Assembly (NCBI GenBank): GCA_003054665.1
Contig: QAYY01000014.1
Coordinates: 1 to 64,000 of the forward strand
DNA length: 64,000 nucleotides
Reading direction: 5' to 3'
From: Opitutaceae bacterium EW11
GTDB lineage: Bacteria; Verrucomicrobiota; Verrucomicrobiia; Opitutales; Opitutaceae
Below the pieces are notes generated by a model. It made no database searches. It had not been told where the DNA came from and worked only from the letters and a program-made list of their open reading frames with translations. The position numbers and the translations under genes were made by a program. Below, one piece after another: positions 27,901 to 35,402 of this stretch. Within the stretch, counting starts at the first letter, position 1; every line of letters starts with the position of its first letter.

Positions 27901-28010
27901 AACGCGTGAAAAAGATGGGGGGCTTGTTGGAGATCGTCAGCAGCCCGGGCAAAGGCACCCGCTTGAAAGTCCAGATTCCCACTCGCACTCCTGTTCTACA
28001 ATCCAATTGA
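24990..28010 (+). CDS. propeller-sensor histidine kinase (HisKA_3 type)
   Basis: The 1006-residue protein has a TTG start at 24990 directly before a signal or anchor (SVSRFILWLCLLVSIAATTA). Residues about 40-640 form two-component-regulator-propeller-like blades facing the periplasm. A Y_Y_Y domain follows (about 650-740, HRLNDGGWVTEKNSS ... GDYRLAVQAVDDAG). A membrane helix (about 745-765, FAAYGSLGVILLFAASRL) and a coiled coil come next. The HisKA_3 dimerisation helix carries His810 in EERNRLANEIHDSLEQ, and the HATPase_c domain has an N-box (IAQEAIANVVKHA) and G-box VADDGVGL. Its stop overlaps the next ATG as TGATG, so it is coupled to the NarL-type regulator. Propeller sensors of this kind often answer to glycans. 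Here the ligand is unknown. Confidence 0.92.
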   Translation: MISVSRFILWLCLLVSIAATTAAASVPVGHPPTRRYSFEEIGFVARGTPLTFDQYGRIGISGTDAFVVLNDNVWKNLLEAGADPIPLNAVKTDSDGTLYYASLASWGRLEKTPSGCYRATPLLQEAPPSWVLSTHFDRVLLTSDSVYIAGFNGMIRWDRASRKTTFFEVPNLSSIYVYEGNVFISTHSHERLRLDLQTNTLERDTNDASETFAVRHFVDTGPHTALIATMGRHLLRLAGDTVEPVTGRLGGELPGPVLAMQRLPEGEIAVSVAAMGVFLVDSSGRVKTEIAGPNDPQITNLACMEPGVLWGATEHGVVKIFYRSRFDTFGQADGIPVVWPQIVSWDGGVIVASGGRFYESVPESGTGERPFRPLQDEPKVGGWGIATSGDTLFLGNNLGVFARTPGKPFECVLAGLDAFRLAASEDGTCFVIGEREIAALRKTNGEWREAAPRIKGGGNPYNVHSVDRAVWIELGVNRVARLTMKSGAIQLQTFEDFGWDPGWIHVSSVGHRVILAGAKNHRAYYNEDLEQFTSAAELDRVLSASPVPVRRLLRDSRGVYWGSYDSGVLTLTPRGADLQVDQRGLAGISEVVPRLQVLEAGTDVWVCGRHSLARVSIDAPASDVSMAPAPTLVSARDDRTNLDLLNANSAIEWRRLPYRNNSLTLAFFRGTYVGYRSHGYRHRLNDGGWVTEKNSSRVSLYDLREGDYRLAVQAVDDAGPFGATSTFEFAVLPPWYRTWFAFAAYGSLGVILLFAASRLSARRTRARNRELQRLVSERTRQLERTIVQLGEEARERATLEERNRLANEIHDSLEQGFTGLAMQLEATSRLPLVGPEVSAGIQTAIEMISFCRKEVRNAVRNLHSAILDNRGLDNALGQLIKQLGLPDGAASLEIIGAPRPLSSSVEHHLIRIAQEAIANVVKHARAQTVAVTLNYTDDAVSLTVADDGVGLATARPSGSASGHFGVPSIRERVKKMGGLLEIVSSPGKGTRLKVQIPTRTPVLQSN

Positions 28011-28648
28011 TGAATACACCATCAGCATCCCGGAAGACTCGCTTAATGCTGGTAGACGATCACCTGATCGTGCGTATGGGACTATCATTCGCGTTGAACA
28101 ACGAGCCGGACTTTGAAGTCATCGCGCAGGCCGAAGACGGACTGGAAGCATCGGAGATGTACCGAGAGCATCGTCCCGACGTGGTCGTTCTCGACCTACG
28201 GATGCCGAAGCGTAACGGGATTCAGACGATCTCTGCTTTGCGGCGTGAGTTTCCGGGCGCCCGAATTCTGGTGATGAGCAACTATGGCGGGGGAGACGAA
28301 GTCGCGGCGGCGCTGGAGGCCGGCGCGGCGGGGTTCATCGGCAAGGACACCAATCTGGCGGGACTTCTCGCCGCGATTCGCAAGGTGCGCGACGGCGAAG
28401 CGGCGGTCGCGACCGAGCTGGCGCAGCGTCTAGCCTCAAAGGTCTCATCGCACCTGTCCGCGAAAGAAATGCAGGTGCTGACGCTGATTGCGAAAGGCTA
28501 CAGTAACAAACAGGTGGCGACTGCGATGAACGTGGTGGAGTCCACCGTGAAGGTTCACGTCACGAACATCCTCTTGAAGCTGCACGCCAGCGATCGCACG
28601 CAGGCCGTGCTCGTCGGCATCAAGCGCGGACTCATTCACCTCGAATGA
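28010..28648 (+). CDS. NarL/FixJ-family response regulator
   Basis: The 212-residue protein starts at the ATG at 28010, one base into the kinase stop. The receiver domain (residues 10-128) has the acidic pair VDDH and phospho-acceptor Asp62 in VVLDLRMPK, with the conserved Lys in FIGKDT. The LuxR-type HTH (about 145-210) reads LSAKEMQVLTLIAKGYSNKQ, then VATAMNVVESTVKVHVTNIL. It is the cognate regulator of the preceding sensor kinase. Likely targets are nearby sugar-use genes, and the inverted repeat at 24852-24869 may be an autoregulatory site. Confidence 0.93.
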   Translation: MNTPSASRKTRLMLVDDHLIVRMGLSFALNNEPDFEVIAQAEDGLEASEMYREHRPDVVVLDLRMPKRNGIQTISALRREFPGARILVMSNYGGGDEVAAALEAGAAGFIGKDTNLAGLLAAIRKVRDGEAAVATELAQRLASKVSSHLSAKEMQVLTLIAKGYSNKQVATAMNVVESTVKVHVTNILLKLHASDRTQAVLVGIKRGLIHLE

Positions 28649-28682
28649 GGAGCGCGCGGCTGGAGCACTGCCCAAACACGCC

Positions 28683-30059
28683 CTACAACCGATAATACTG
28701 TTCCCACTCGGGCCGCGGCGCGGCGCCTGCGAGCATCGCGTCGGCTTCCTTGTGATTGGTGATTCGCTTCGTCTTTCGGTCGAACGCCAAGGTGGCATTG
28801 TACCGCTGCGCCAAGACGCCGAGCACCATCGTTTGGCACAGAGGCCCGGCCACGGAGAACGAGGAGCGGCATTTCTCCTCTCCTTTGCAGGCCAGGATGA
28901 AGTTTTTGAAATGATTGGAGGGGCTCTTCGGATACTCCGGCAATTTCGGCGTGTTTGGATCTTCGCCGACGACCTGCAGTGTGGAGCCATGCGAGCCGCC
29001 CTTGAAGGTGCGACCTTCCGCATAAATCACTTTGCCCGGAGGCCGCATCTTCGTGTCGATCGATCCGCTCGAGGGAGGGGGAATATTCGGATCGACGACG
29101 GCGACGCCCATGTTTTCCGGAAGCGGTGGAAAGTTCTTCTGCCCATCATACCACGTGAGTTCGACGGGCGGTTTTGCGCCGCGGGCTGGAAAGCGAAATG
29201 CGAGCGTCGACGCCTGTGGAAAGATGTAGGGGCTCCAGCCGTCCAGCTTGACGGCAGCCACTTCCGACGGCAGCCCGAGATCCAGGAACTCGTGGGCCGT
29301 GTCGAAAATATGGGCGCCCCAATCGCCCAGCGCGCCGTTTCCAAATTCATACCACGAGCGCCAGTCGCCGTTCATATATTTGTGGTTGTACTCGTGGGCG
29401 GGCGCTGACGCGAGCCACTCGCTCCAGTCCAACGAAGCGGGAATCGGCTCCGCGGGCAAAAAGCCGTCGACGGTCATTCCGTGCCAGCGCCGCGGCGAGT
29501 TCATGAAAGCGGTGATCTTCGTGACGTTTTTGATCACCCCCGCTTCTGTCCACGCTTGGAACTGAAAGTAGTTCGCCTCCGAGTGCCCCTGGTTTCCCAT
29601 TTGGGCCGCTACTCTGTATTTCTTCTCAGCCTGCATCATCAGCTCGATTTGGCGGAAGCTCTGCCCCATCGGCTTTTCACAATAGACGTGTTTCCCGAGT
29701 GACATCGCGAGCATCGCAATGGGGAAATGCGAGAAGTCGGGAGTGCCGATACTGACCGCGTCGATGGAATTGCCGAGCTGGTCGAACATCTTCTGGAATT
29801 CCTGGAAGCGCGGCACGTTCGGAAAAAGCTTCAGAATCTCCAGGGTGTGCGGTGCCCCCATGTCGGTGTCGCACAAAGCGGCAATATTCACCAAGCCGGT
29901 GGCGTACAGCTCCTTGATTACGGCCGCGCCGCGGTTACCTATTCCACAACAGGCGAGGTTTACCTTTTCATTCGCCCCAGCCGCGCGCAGGTGCTTCGGC
30001 AGGAGGGACGATAGAGCGGCGGCAGTTAAGGTGGTTTTGAGAAAATCGCGACGTTGCAT
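28683..30059 (-). CDS. Gfo/Idh/MocA family oxidoreductase (Tat signal, long form)
   Basis: The protein has 458 residues from the ATG at 30059. This start opens the twin-arginine signal MQRRDFLKTTLTAAALSSLL. The open frame before it is not coding-like. The Rossmann domain begins VNLACCGIGNRGAAVIKELY and includes GKHVYCEKPMGQSFRQIEL. The central block WSEWLASAPAHEYNHKYMNG followed by WRSWYEFGNGALGDWGAHI is typical of the planctomycete/verrucomicrobial dehydrogenases with an extra C-terminal segment (residues 380-458, LACKGEEKCRSSFSVAGPLC). The gene lies 43 bp after the DUF1080 gene on the same strand, the usual pairing in 3-keto-sugar pathways. Substrate unknown. Confidence 0.9.
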   Translation of the reverse strand: MQRRDFLKTTLTAAALSSLLPKHLRAAGANEKVNLACCGIGNRGAAVIKELYATGLVNIAALCDTDMGAPHTLEILKLFPNVPRFQEFQKMFDQLGNSIDAVSIGTPDFSHFPIAMLAMSLGKHVYCEKPMGQSFRQIELMMQAEKKYRVAAQMGNQGHSEANYFQFQAWTEAGVIKNVTKITAFMNSPRRWHGMTVDGFLPAEPIPASLDWSEWLASAPAHEYNHKYMNGDWRSWYEFGNGALGDWGAHIFDTAHEFLDLGLPSEVAAVKLDGWSPYIFPQASTLAFRFPARGAKPPVELTWYDGQKNFPPLPENMGVAVVDPNIPPPSSGSIDTKMRPPGKVIYAEGRTFKGGSHGSTLQVVGEDPNTPKLPEYPKSPSNHFKNFILACKGEEKCRSSFSVAGPLCQTMVLGVLAQRYNATLAFDRKTKRITNHKEADAMLAGAAPRPEWEQYYRL

Positions 30060-30102
30060 GGCAGTTGTATAAAATGGAAAGAGTGGGGGGGAAAGATGAG
30101 CG

Positions 30103-30840
30103 TTATTGGGCCGAGAGTTCCCGAATGCGTATATTGCGATATGAGACCTCATCGCCGTGGTCCTGGAGTAAAATGTGCCCTTGCGGCCACTCACCAAATT
30201 GCGGGATGTCTTTATACTTACTTTCAGCGACCAGCTGTCGGAATGTTTCCGAGCCGCGCTCGAACTCCAGGGTCTTTGCGCCGTTCAGCCAGAACTCCAC
30301 ATGAGTACCGCGGGCCAGGATTCGAGCCTGATTCCATTCACCCATCGGTTTCACGATCTTGTGCGAGGCTGCAGGAATCAGATCGTACAGCGAGCCGAGG
30401 GTGCGATTGCCGCCGCGTCCGAGTTTTGCGTCGGGGTGGCGCTGATCATCGAGAACTTGGAATTCCATTCCAATCGCTGAGCCGATGGCCGTGGGTTTGC
30501 CGGTGACTTTGTCGATCGGCGAGAGGTTGGGTTGGACGAATATCTTGATCCCGCTGTTGCAGCCGGGGGTCATTTTGAACTCCGCCTGGAGTTCAAAGTT
30601 GCTGTACTGCGAGCGGGTAATGATGTCGCCGCCTCCGCGCGACTCTTCGCCGCCCGCCTTGTGGATCGTCAGCACGCCATCCTGAAACGTCCACCCTTTC
30701 GCCGGAAACTGCTCGTTCTTGGCGCTGCGCCATGCGTCGAGTCTACCGTTCTCGAAGAGGTCCACCCACCGCTCTTCGGCGAGCGCGACGGTGGAATAGA
30801 CGGAGGCGGCGAGGGCAAGTGCGATGGGGAGGAGTTTCAT
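30103..30840 (-). CDS. DUF1080 / 3-keto-disaccharide hydrolase family protein
   Basis: The 245-residue secreted protein starts at the ATG at 30840, giving the signal MKLLPIALALAASVYSTVALA. The mature part is a single LamG-like jelly roll: WVDLFENGRLDAWRS, then WTFQDGVLTIHK, SNFELQAEFKMTPGCNSGI and EFQVLDDQRHPDAK. The N-terminal LFNGxxLxxW-type motif and the NSG(I)xF/EFQVLD pair are diagnostic of DUF1080 enzymes, some of which hydrolyse 3-keto-disaccharides. It precedes a Gfo/Idh/MocA gene, which could supply the keto-sugar. Confidence 0.9.
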   Translation of the reverse strand: MKLLPIALALAASVYSTVALAEERWVDLFENGRLDAWRSAKNEQFPAKGWTFQDGVLTIHKAGGEESRGGGDIITRSQYSNFELQAEFKMTPGCNSGIKIFVQPNLSPIDKVTGKPTAIGSAIGMEFQVLDDQRHPDAKLGRGGNRTLGSLYDLIPAASHKIVKPMGEWNQARILARGTHVEFWLNGAKTLEFERGSETFRQLVAESKYKDIPQFGEWPQGHILLQDHGDEVSYRNIRIRELSAQ

Positions 30841-31042
30841 GGGATAATCAGGGATTGAGTGAGACTTCTGTGCCCCGGACGGCGTGAGATAATCGAGACG
30901 GCAAGACACCGTTGCCGTGGGGGCACGCACTTCTGGGTATATATGCCGGCAGCAGCGGGAGTGCAGCGCCTAGTGAAGAAGTATCCGCGCCAGGGCACAA
31001 CGCGGCGGAAGTCGTAGTTTTTCTTACCGCAAAGTCGGAGAC

Positions 31043-31072
31043 AAAAAAGGCGCCGGAATCGATTCCGGCGCC
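31043..31072 (-). terminator. intrinsic terminator of the large TonB receptor gene
   Basis: A 24-nt perfect palindrome (31049-31072, arms GGCGCCGGAATC and GATTCCGGCGCC) lies 25 bp beyond the receptor stop. On the minus strand it is followed by six T residues (A-run at 31043-31048). This is the clearest rho-independent terminator in the window. Confidence 0.85.
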
Positions 31073-31096
31073 TGATCTTCGTGTAAGGAAGGCGAC

Positions 31097-34000
31097 CTAG
31101 AACTTGAAGGTATTCGTCACTTCCCACGTCATGCCTTCGGCGATGCGGTAGGCCGCACCAGTGCCGTCGGGCTGGACGGTGATGGGCACCAGATGCGCCT
31201 TCTCACCGAGATTGCGCAGATTGGCCTGGATGCGGCCGCTCAGCCTGCGCGGGAGCTTGTAGTTGTAGCCGAAGAACAGGTCGAAGTGACTCTCTTCAGG
31301 GCCGTAGTACGGCTTGCTCGGGTCGAGTTTAGCAATGGCCGCACGAACCGACTGAGTGGTTGAGCCAACTTGCCGCGTGACCTCGGCATCTGTCTCGGTA
31401 AGCCCAAATCCGATCACACTCCGCTGTTCCCAGCGATAGCCGCCGCCGATGAAGGCGCCCTTCAGTCGGCCGCGCGATACGTTGTAGTTGGTCACGACGT
31501 TGAATCGCCAGGGACGGAGTTCGGGTACGTTCGCGCCTTCCAGTGCATGGAATTCGCTGAAGAAGCGATAACCATTGCGGCCGAACCGCGCATTACCGGA
31601 AGAGACGTTGCCCTGGCCACCGCCGAACCAGCGGACATCGCCAGCCAAAAGGCCGCCGGGATACTCTGGATCCGGCTCGTTGTAGAGCGCCCAGCGATCC
31701 TGCAGCCACTTCGAGGCGTTGCCCGCCAGATTGACACGCGTCGCGAAGGTCTTCGCTGCGTTCATGGAGACTGTCCAGTTATTGGTGGGACGAACAACGA
31801 GTTCAAACTCAGTGCCGCGCGAAACCGTGTCACCTGTGATCGCAACGCCGGCCGGCGCCGTGCTGGTGATGTTGTTATTGGCCAGTGTATAATCCCAAAG
31901 CGAAGGATCGATATTGTTGGCTTTGAGGAATTGTTGAGCCATCGGGGTGTTCAGACTGCTCATAAACGCGTCGGCTGCGCGGTAGGCATGCGCCTCCTCT
32001 GCTTGCCACTCCTGGAGGGTCCACGGGTTGTCCGCCGTCGCAGGACGGGCCGGTTCCCAGGGAAACCAGTGATTCGCGCCTTCCGGTATGGCCGCACTGC
32101 TTCCGCCGGTGACGGTGGCGCGGTAGAAGTATCCGCCATTGCCTGCCGTCGGGGCGCTGTCCGCACCATGACCGGCGGCGTTGAAGTCACGAACATACTG
32201 GACGGATTTTGCGAACTGAATGCCACGGACCACTTCGTCGCGAACGAAGTTGAGGATGGAGTTGTCCGGCAGCGTCGCCCCGCGGATCTTCGTGGAATAG
32301 CGGGTCACGCGCAGCGAGACTTTTCCATCCAGGGCGTTGACAAGCACGCCGTAGTCTAGCGTCGCGCCGGTGGGCGGCGTCAACGAATCGCCCGTGATTA
32401 CATCCTTGCGCGTGGCAGGTTGGAAGTTTTCGGAGCGACTCCAGAACGGACTGATTTCGATTCCAAGCGGCAAACGCCGACGCAGGAACGTTGGCGTATG
32501 CAGCACCGCGCCATACGTCTTCAACCAGGGACTGGTGAAACTCGAACTGGCTTCAGTCGGATACTCGAAGGGGGCGTCCCAATCGACGACGCCGGTGTTG
32601 TTCGGAACCACACGCGAGCCCGTGCGAAGCGGTGAATCTGCCGCGAGGAGCGGGTTGCCAGGCGTGTAAGTGCGAATAGTGTCGCGGCGCAAGCCCGCCG
32701 TGACGACGACGTTGTCGCCAAGGAGTTTCCACTGATCCACGAGCGCTTTCGACGTGGTGACGCTCTTGGTAAGCGATGCTCCCGTGGCGAACGGTTTGTA
32801 CTCACCGGTGAGATTCTGCACGTCAACTTGCAGGGTCCGCGGGGTGCTGCTCCAACCGCGGTAGTTGGCCGGGTTTTCGGCCTGAGTGGCGTCGTTCCCA
32901 CTGGTGGGTCCAACGGCATTCGGAGCGAGACCCAACGCGGGCCGATTGAAGACGGCGCTGGCTCCGCCGGGAAGGGCCGCTCCGGTCCAAGTGGAATCGA
33001 ACCAGTACGCGTTGTTGACGTAGGTGTTGTTGCTATTGGAAGTTAGTGCATTGCTGGGCAACTGCACGGCATTGATTGCCGAAAGATTCAAGTCGTGTTC
33101 CGACGTCGCGTTGAGAATCGACGACCCGATGTACGAGTATGTCGCGATGTTGCGTTCACTACCGGTCGCGGTGCGGTTTGGACCGAAGATGGCTGCGGCC
33201 TGCTGCGCTTCGACGGCATACCGATAGTAAGTCAGGCTCTCGCGTTCCACGCGGTTCCGTTCCCACAACCCTGTGATCGTATGATGACCGATAATCTGAG
33301 GGATGACGCCTTTATTCTTCAGCAGCTGGCGTGCGTCGATATCGACGAAGGGCGTTACGCGGACGGTATTGCGGTCTGTCCGCGAGCGGTTGTTTCCGGT
33401 GGAGGGACTGACCACGTAGGGCCGGCCGAAGTTAGGATTGTCGACAGGTTCGTATAGTCCGGTCGAAGGATTCAGCAGTGCAACGGGCAGTTTCGTGAAC
33501 ACGTCGAGGGAGATCGACGGGTTGTTCAGATTCGCCCAACGCCAGCTCGTGTACTCCTGCTGGTCGAACGCGACCTGGAAGCCGGCGTGGTCATTCCAGA
33601 ACGTCTGATCGATCGCGGCGTTGAACGACTTGAATTTCGAGCCTTCGCCCTTATTTGGGCCGTCGATCAGCTTGTTGTAGAAGTCGAAGACCGTTGGGTC
33701 CGTGAGGGTTTTGGACCGCCAGACGCCTTGCAGGGTGTAGAGCAAGGAGCCCAAGCCGCGTTGCGAGTAGTTGGTGATCGTGGTCAGGCCCTGCATATCC
33801 GGGCCGCGGATACCCGTGATGCCGTTGCCGTCGCGGACGCCATTCGAATTCACGGCGTAGTACACGGTGTTGCCGATACCCGGGTAGAGGAAACGGCTGA
33901 CCGAACCTGAATTCGGATCGTCGAACTGGGCCCACCATGCGGAATAGCCGCCGTTGGCCGGGTCAAAGCCGCCGCCTGACTGGGAGCCGCCTTGATCGGT

Positions 34001-35137
34001 GGTCTTGGTGAAAGCACCCAGCCAGGGTTCCGCGTTCGGGTTGGTCGTCGCGCTGTAATTGGCACGGGCGCCGACGTCCAGCCGGCCCGCACCTAAGGTT
34101 GATGCTTGCGCGATACCTGTGACGAAGGGGTCGTATCCGGCGTGCGTCTTGAGAGGCGTAAGTGTGCCGAGGTAGTGATCGTCAGTCCCCGAGGGGCGAC
34201 CCAGGGCATAGGGTGAACTGAGCACTACGGGGTCTTTGATGAACCAAGGGTAGAGATTGTCGTTGATCGTGTTTACGCGAGGACGGTTGGCGTCGATATT
34301 GCCGTTCTCGAATGACACGCGGAATGTGGTCTTTGCCGACCCCTTCTTCAGGAAGGCCGGCTCGTATCGCAGCGCGCCGTACTGCCTGACGTCGTGATTG
34401 AACGCGGGGTCCTGCTGATAGTACTTCTTGTCGTTCAGCAGCGCGATGCGAATGGCCAGTTCGTTCTTAATCAGCGTTCGATTCAGGTTTAGGCTTTCCC
34501 GCTGGCTGCCGTATTGCCCGTAGCGGACGGTGACGGTGCCGCTATTTGAACCGATTTGTGCGCCATCGACACCTGCATTGATAATACCGGCGCCGCTTCC
34601 GTTGCCGAAAAGAATCGAGTTGGCGCCGCGTTGAATGTCGATGCGCGACGTGTTGTACGTATCGAACGGGATGTCGGTGAGAAAGAAATCGCGCGTGTTG
34701 TCCGCCGAATTCAGGCCGCGGATACGGGTGTTGCCCTGAGGGTTTTGGCGCGCCGCGTTATCATTGATCTGCGGGGTGTCGCCGATCGAGGATCCGAGCA
34801 GGAAGTTGCCTCCCACACCACCGACCTCAGAGCTCGTCATGTACTGCAAGAGCGTCTGCGCGTCGGTCGCGCCGATGTCGCGCATGAACTCTCGTGTCGC
34901 CACGGAAATCGCCGAACCGACGTCGCGCAGATCCGTGCGGATGCGGGTTCCGCCCAAGGTGTCGGTGGCGAGATATCCGGTATCTCCGCCTGCGCGTACC
35001 TCGAACGGGGAGAGTTCGATGGGTTGGTCAGCGGGAGCGTTCTCGTCAGGTGCAGGCTTCTGTTGCGCCAGCAAACTTGGCCGGATGGGTAGCACCAGTC
35101 CCGCCAGGATATATAATCCAATACGCTTCTTCTTCAT
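31097..35137 (-). CDS. very large TonB-dependent receptor (1346 aa)
   Basis: The outer-membrane TonB-gated transporter is at the long end for the family. Signal peptide residues 1-24 (KKKRIGLYILAGLVLPIRPS) are followed by the linker IELSPFEVRAGGDTGY. The plug domain is at about 55-190 (TLLQYMTSSEVGG, GNTRIRGLNSADNTRDFFLT, RIDIQRGANSILFGNGSGAG). A very long barrel with extended loops ends VTNTFKF. AGGTGA at 35150-35155 is a suitable ribosome-binding site for the ATG at 35137. It is single, with its own terminator. Neighbouring Gfo/Idh/MocA and DUF1080 genes suggest a glycan or glycoside substrate. This is inferred only from context. Confidence 0.93.
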   Translation of the reverse strand: MKKKRIGLYILAGLVLPIRPSLLAQQKPAPDENAPADQPIELSPFEVRAGGDTGYLATDTLGGTRIRTDLRDVGSAISVATREFMRDIGATDAQTLLQYMTSSEVGGVGGNFLLGSSIGDTPQINDNAARQNPQGNTRIRGLNSADNTRDFFLTDIPFDTYNTSRIDIQRGANSILFGNGSGAGIINAGVDGAQIGSNSGTVTVRYGQYGSQRESLNLNRTLIKNELAIRIALLNDKKYYQQDPAFNHDVRQYGALRYEPAFLKKGSAKTTFRVSFENGNIDANRPRVNTINDNLYPWFIKDPVVLSSPYALGRPSGTDDHYLGTLTPLKTHAGYDPFVTGIAQASTLGAGRLDVGARANYSATTNPNAEPWLGAFTKTTDQGGSQSGGGFDPANGGYSAWWAQFDDPNSGSVSRFLYPGIGNTVYYAVNSNGVRDGNGITGIRGPDMQGLTTITNYSQRGLGSLLYTLQGVWRSKTLTDPTVFDFYNKLIDGPNKGEGSKFKSFNAAIDQTFWNDHAGFQVAFDQQEYTSWRWANLNNPSISLDVFTKLPVALLNPSTGLYEPVDNPNFGRPYVVSPSTGNNRSRTDRNTVRVTPFVDIDARQLLKNKGVIPQIIGHHTITGLWERNRVERESLTYYRYAVEAQQAAAIFGPNRTATGSERNIATYSYIGSSILNATSEHDLNLSAINAVQLPSNALTSNSNNTYVNNAYWFDSTWTGAALPGGASAVFNRPALGLAPNAVGPTSGNDATQAENPANYRGWSSTPRTLQVDVQNLTGEYKPFATGASLTKSVTTSKALVDQWKLLGDNVVVTAGLRRDTIRTYTPGNPLLAADSPLRTGSRVVPNNTGVVDWDAPFEYPTEASSSFTSPWLKTYGAVLHTPTFLRRRLPLGIEISPFWSRSENFQPATRKDVITGDSLTPPTGATLDYGVLVNALDGKVSLRVTRYSTKIRGATLPDNSILNFVRDEVVRGIQFAKSVQYVRDFNAAGHGADSAPTAGNGGYFYRATVTGGSSAAIPEGANHWFPWEPARPATADNPWTLQEWQAEEAHAYRAADAFMSSLNTPMAQQFLKANNIDPSLWDYTLANNNITSTAPAGVAITGDTVSRGTEFELVVRPTNNWTVSMNAAKTFATRVNLAGNASKWLQDRWALYNEPDPEYPGGLLAGDVRWFGGGQGNVSSGNARFGRNGYRFFSEFHALEGANVPELRPWRFNVVTNYNVSRGRLKGAFIGGGYRWEQRSVIGFGLTETDAEVTRQVGSTTQSVRAAIAKLDPSKPYYGPEESHFDLFFGYNYKLPRRLSGRIQANLRNLGEKAHLVPITVQPDGTGAAYRIAEGMTWEVTNTFKF

Positions 35138-35402
35138 TTTTTGTGGTATTCACCTGCGCCAAGCCACGGAGCCGGGCCAAGTGAGGGGTGTTAGTATTCG
35201 AGCATGAGCGGCACTCCGACGTCCGCCGGGTCTAAGCCGTACCCGGGGGCGCCGCGTCTTCACTATGGGGTAATAAAGGCGCGCGATGCTTGTGCTGCTG
35301 CGTACGTTGATGCTGGGCCGCAATCCAGCAGCAAACCGTCTTTGGTCGGTGGAGCGCTTAGCCTTTGGTAGGGGGCGGGTTTTTGCCCCGGCTGCTCGGT
35401 GC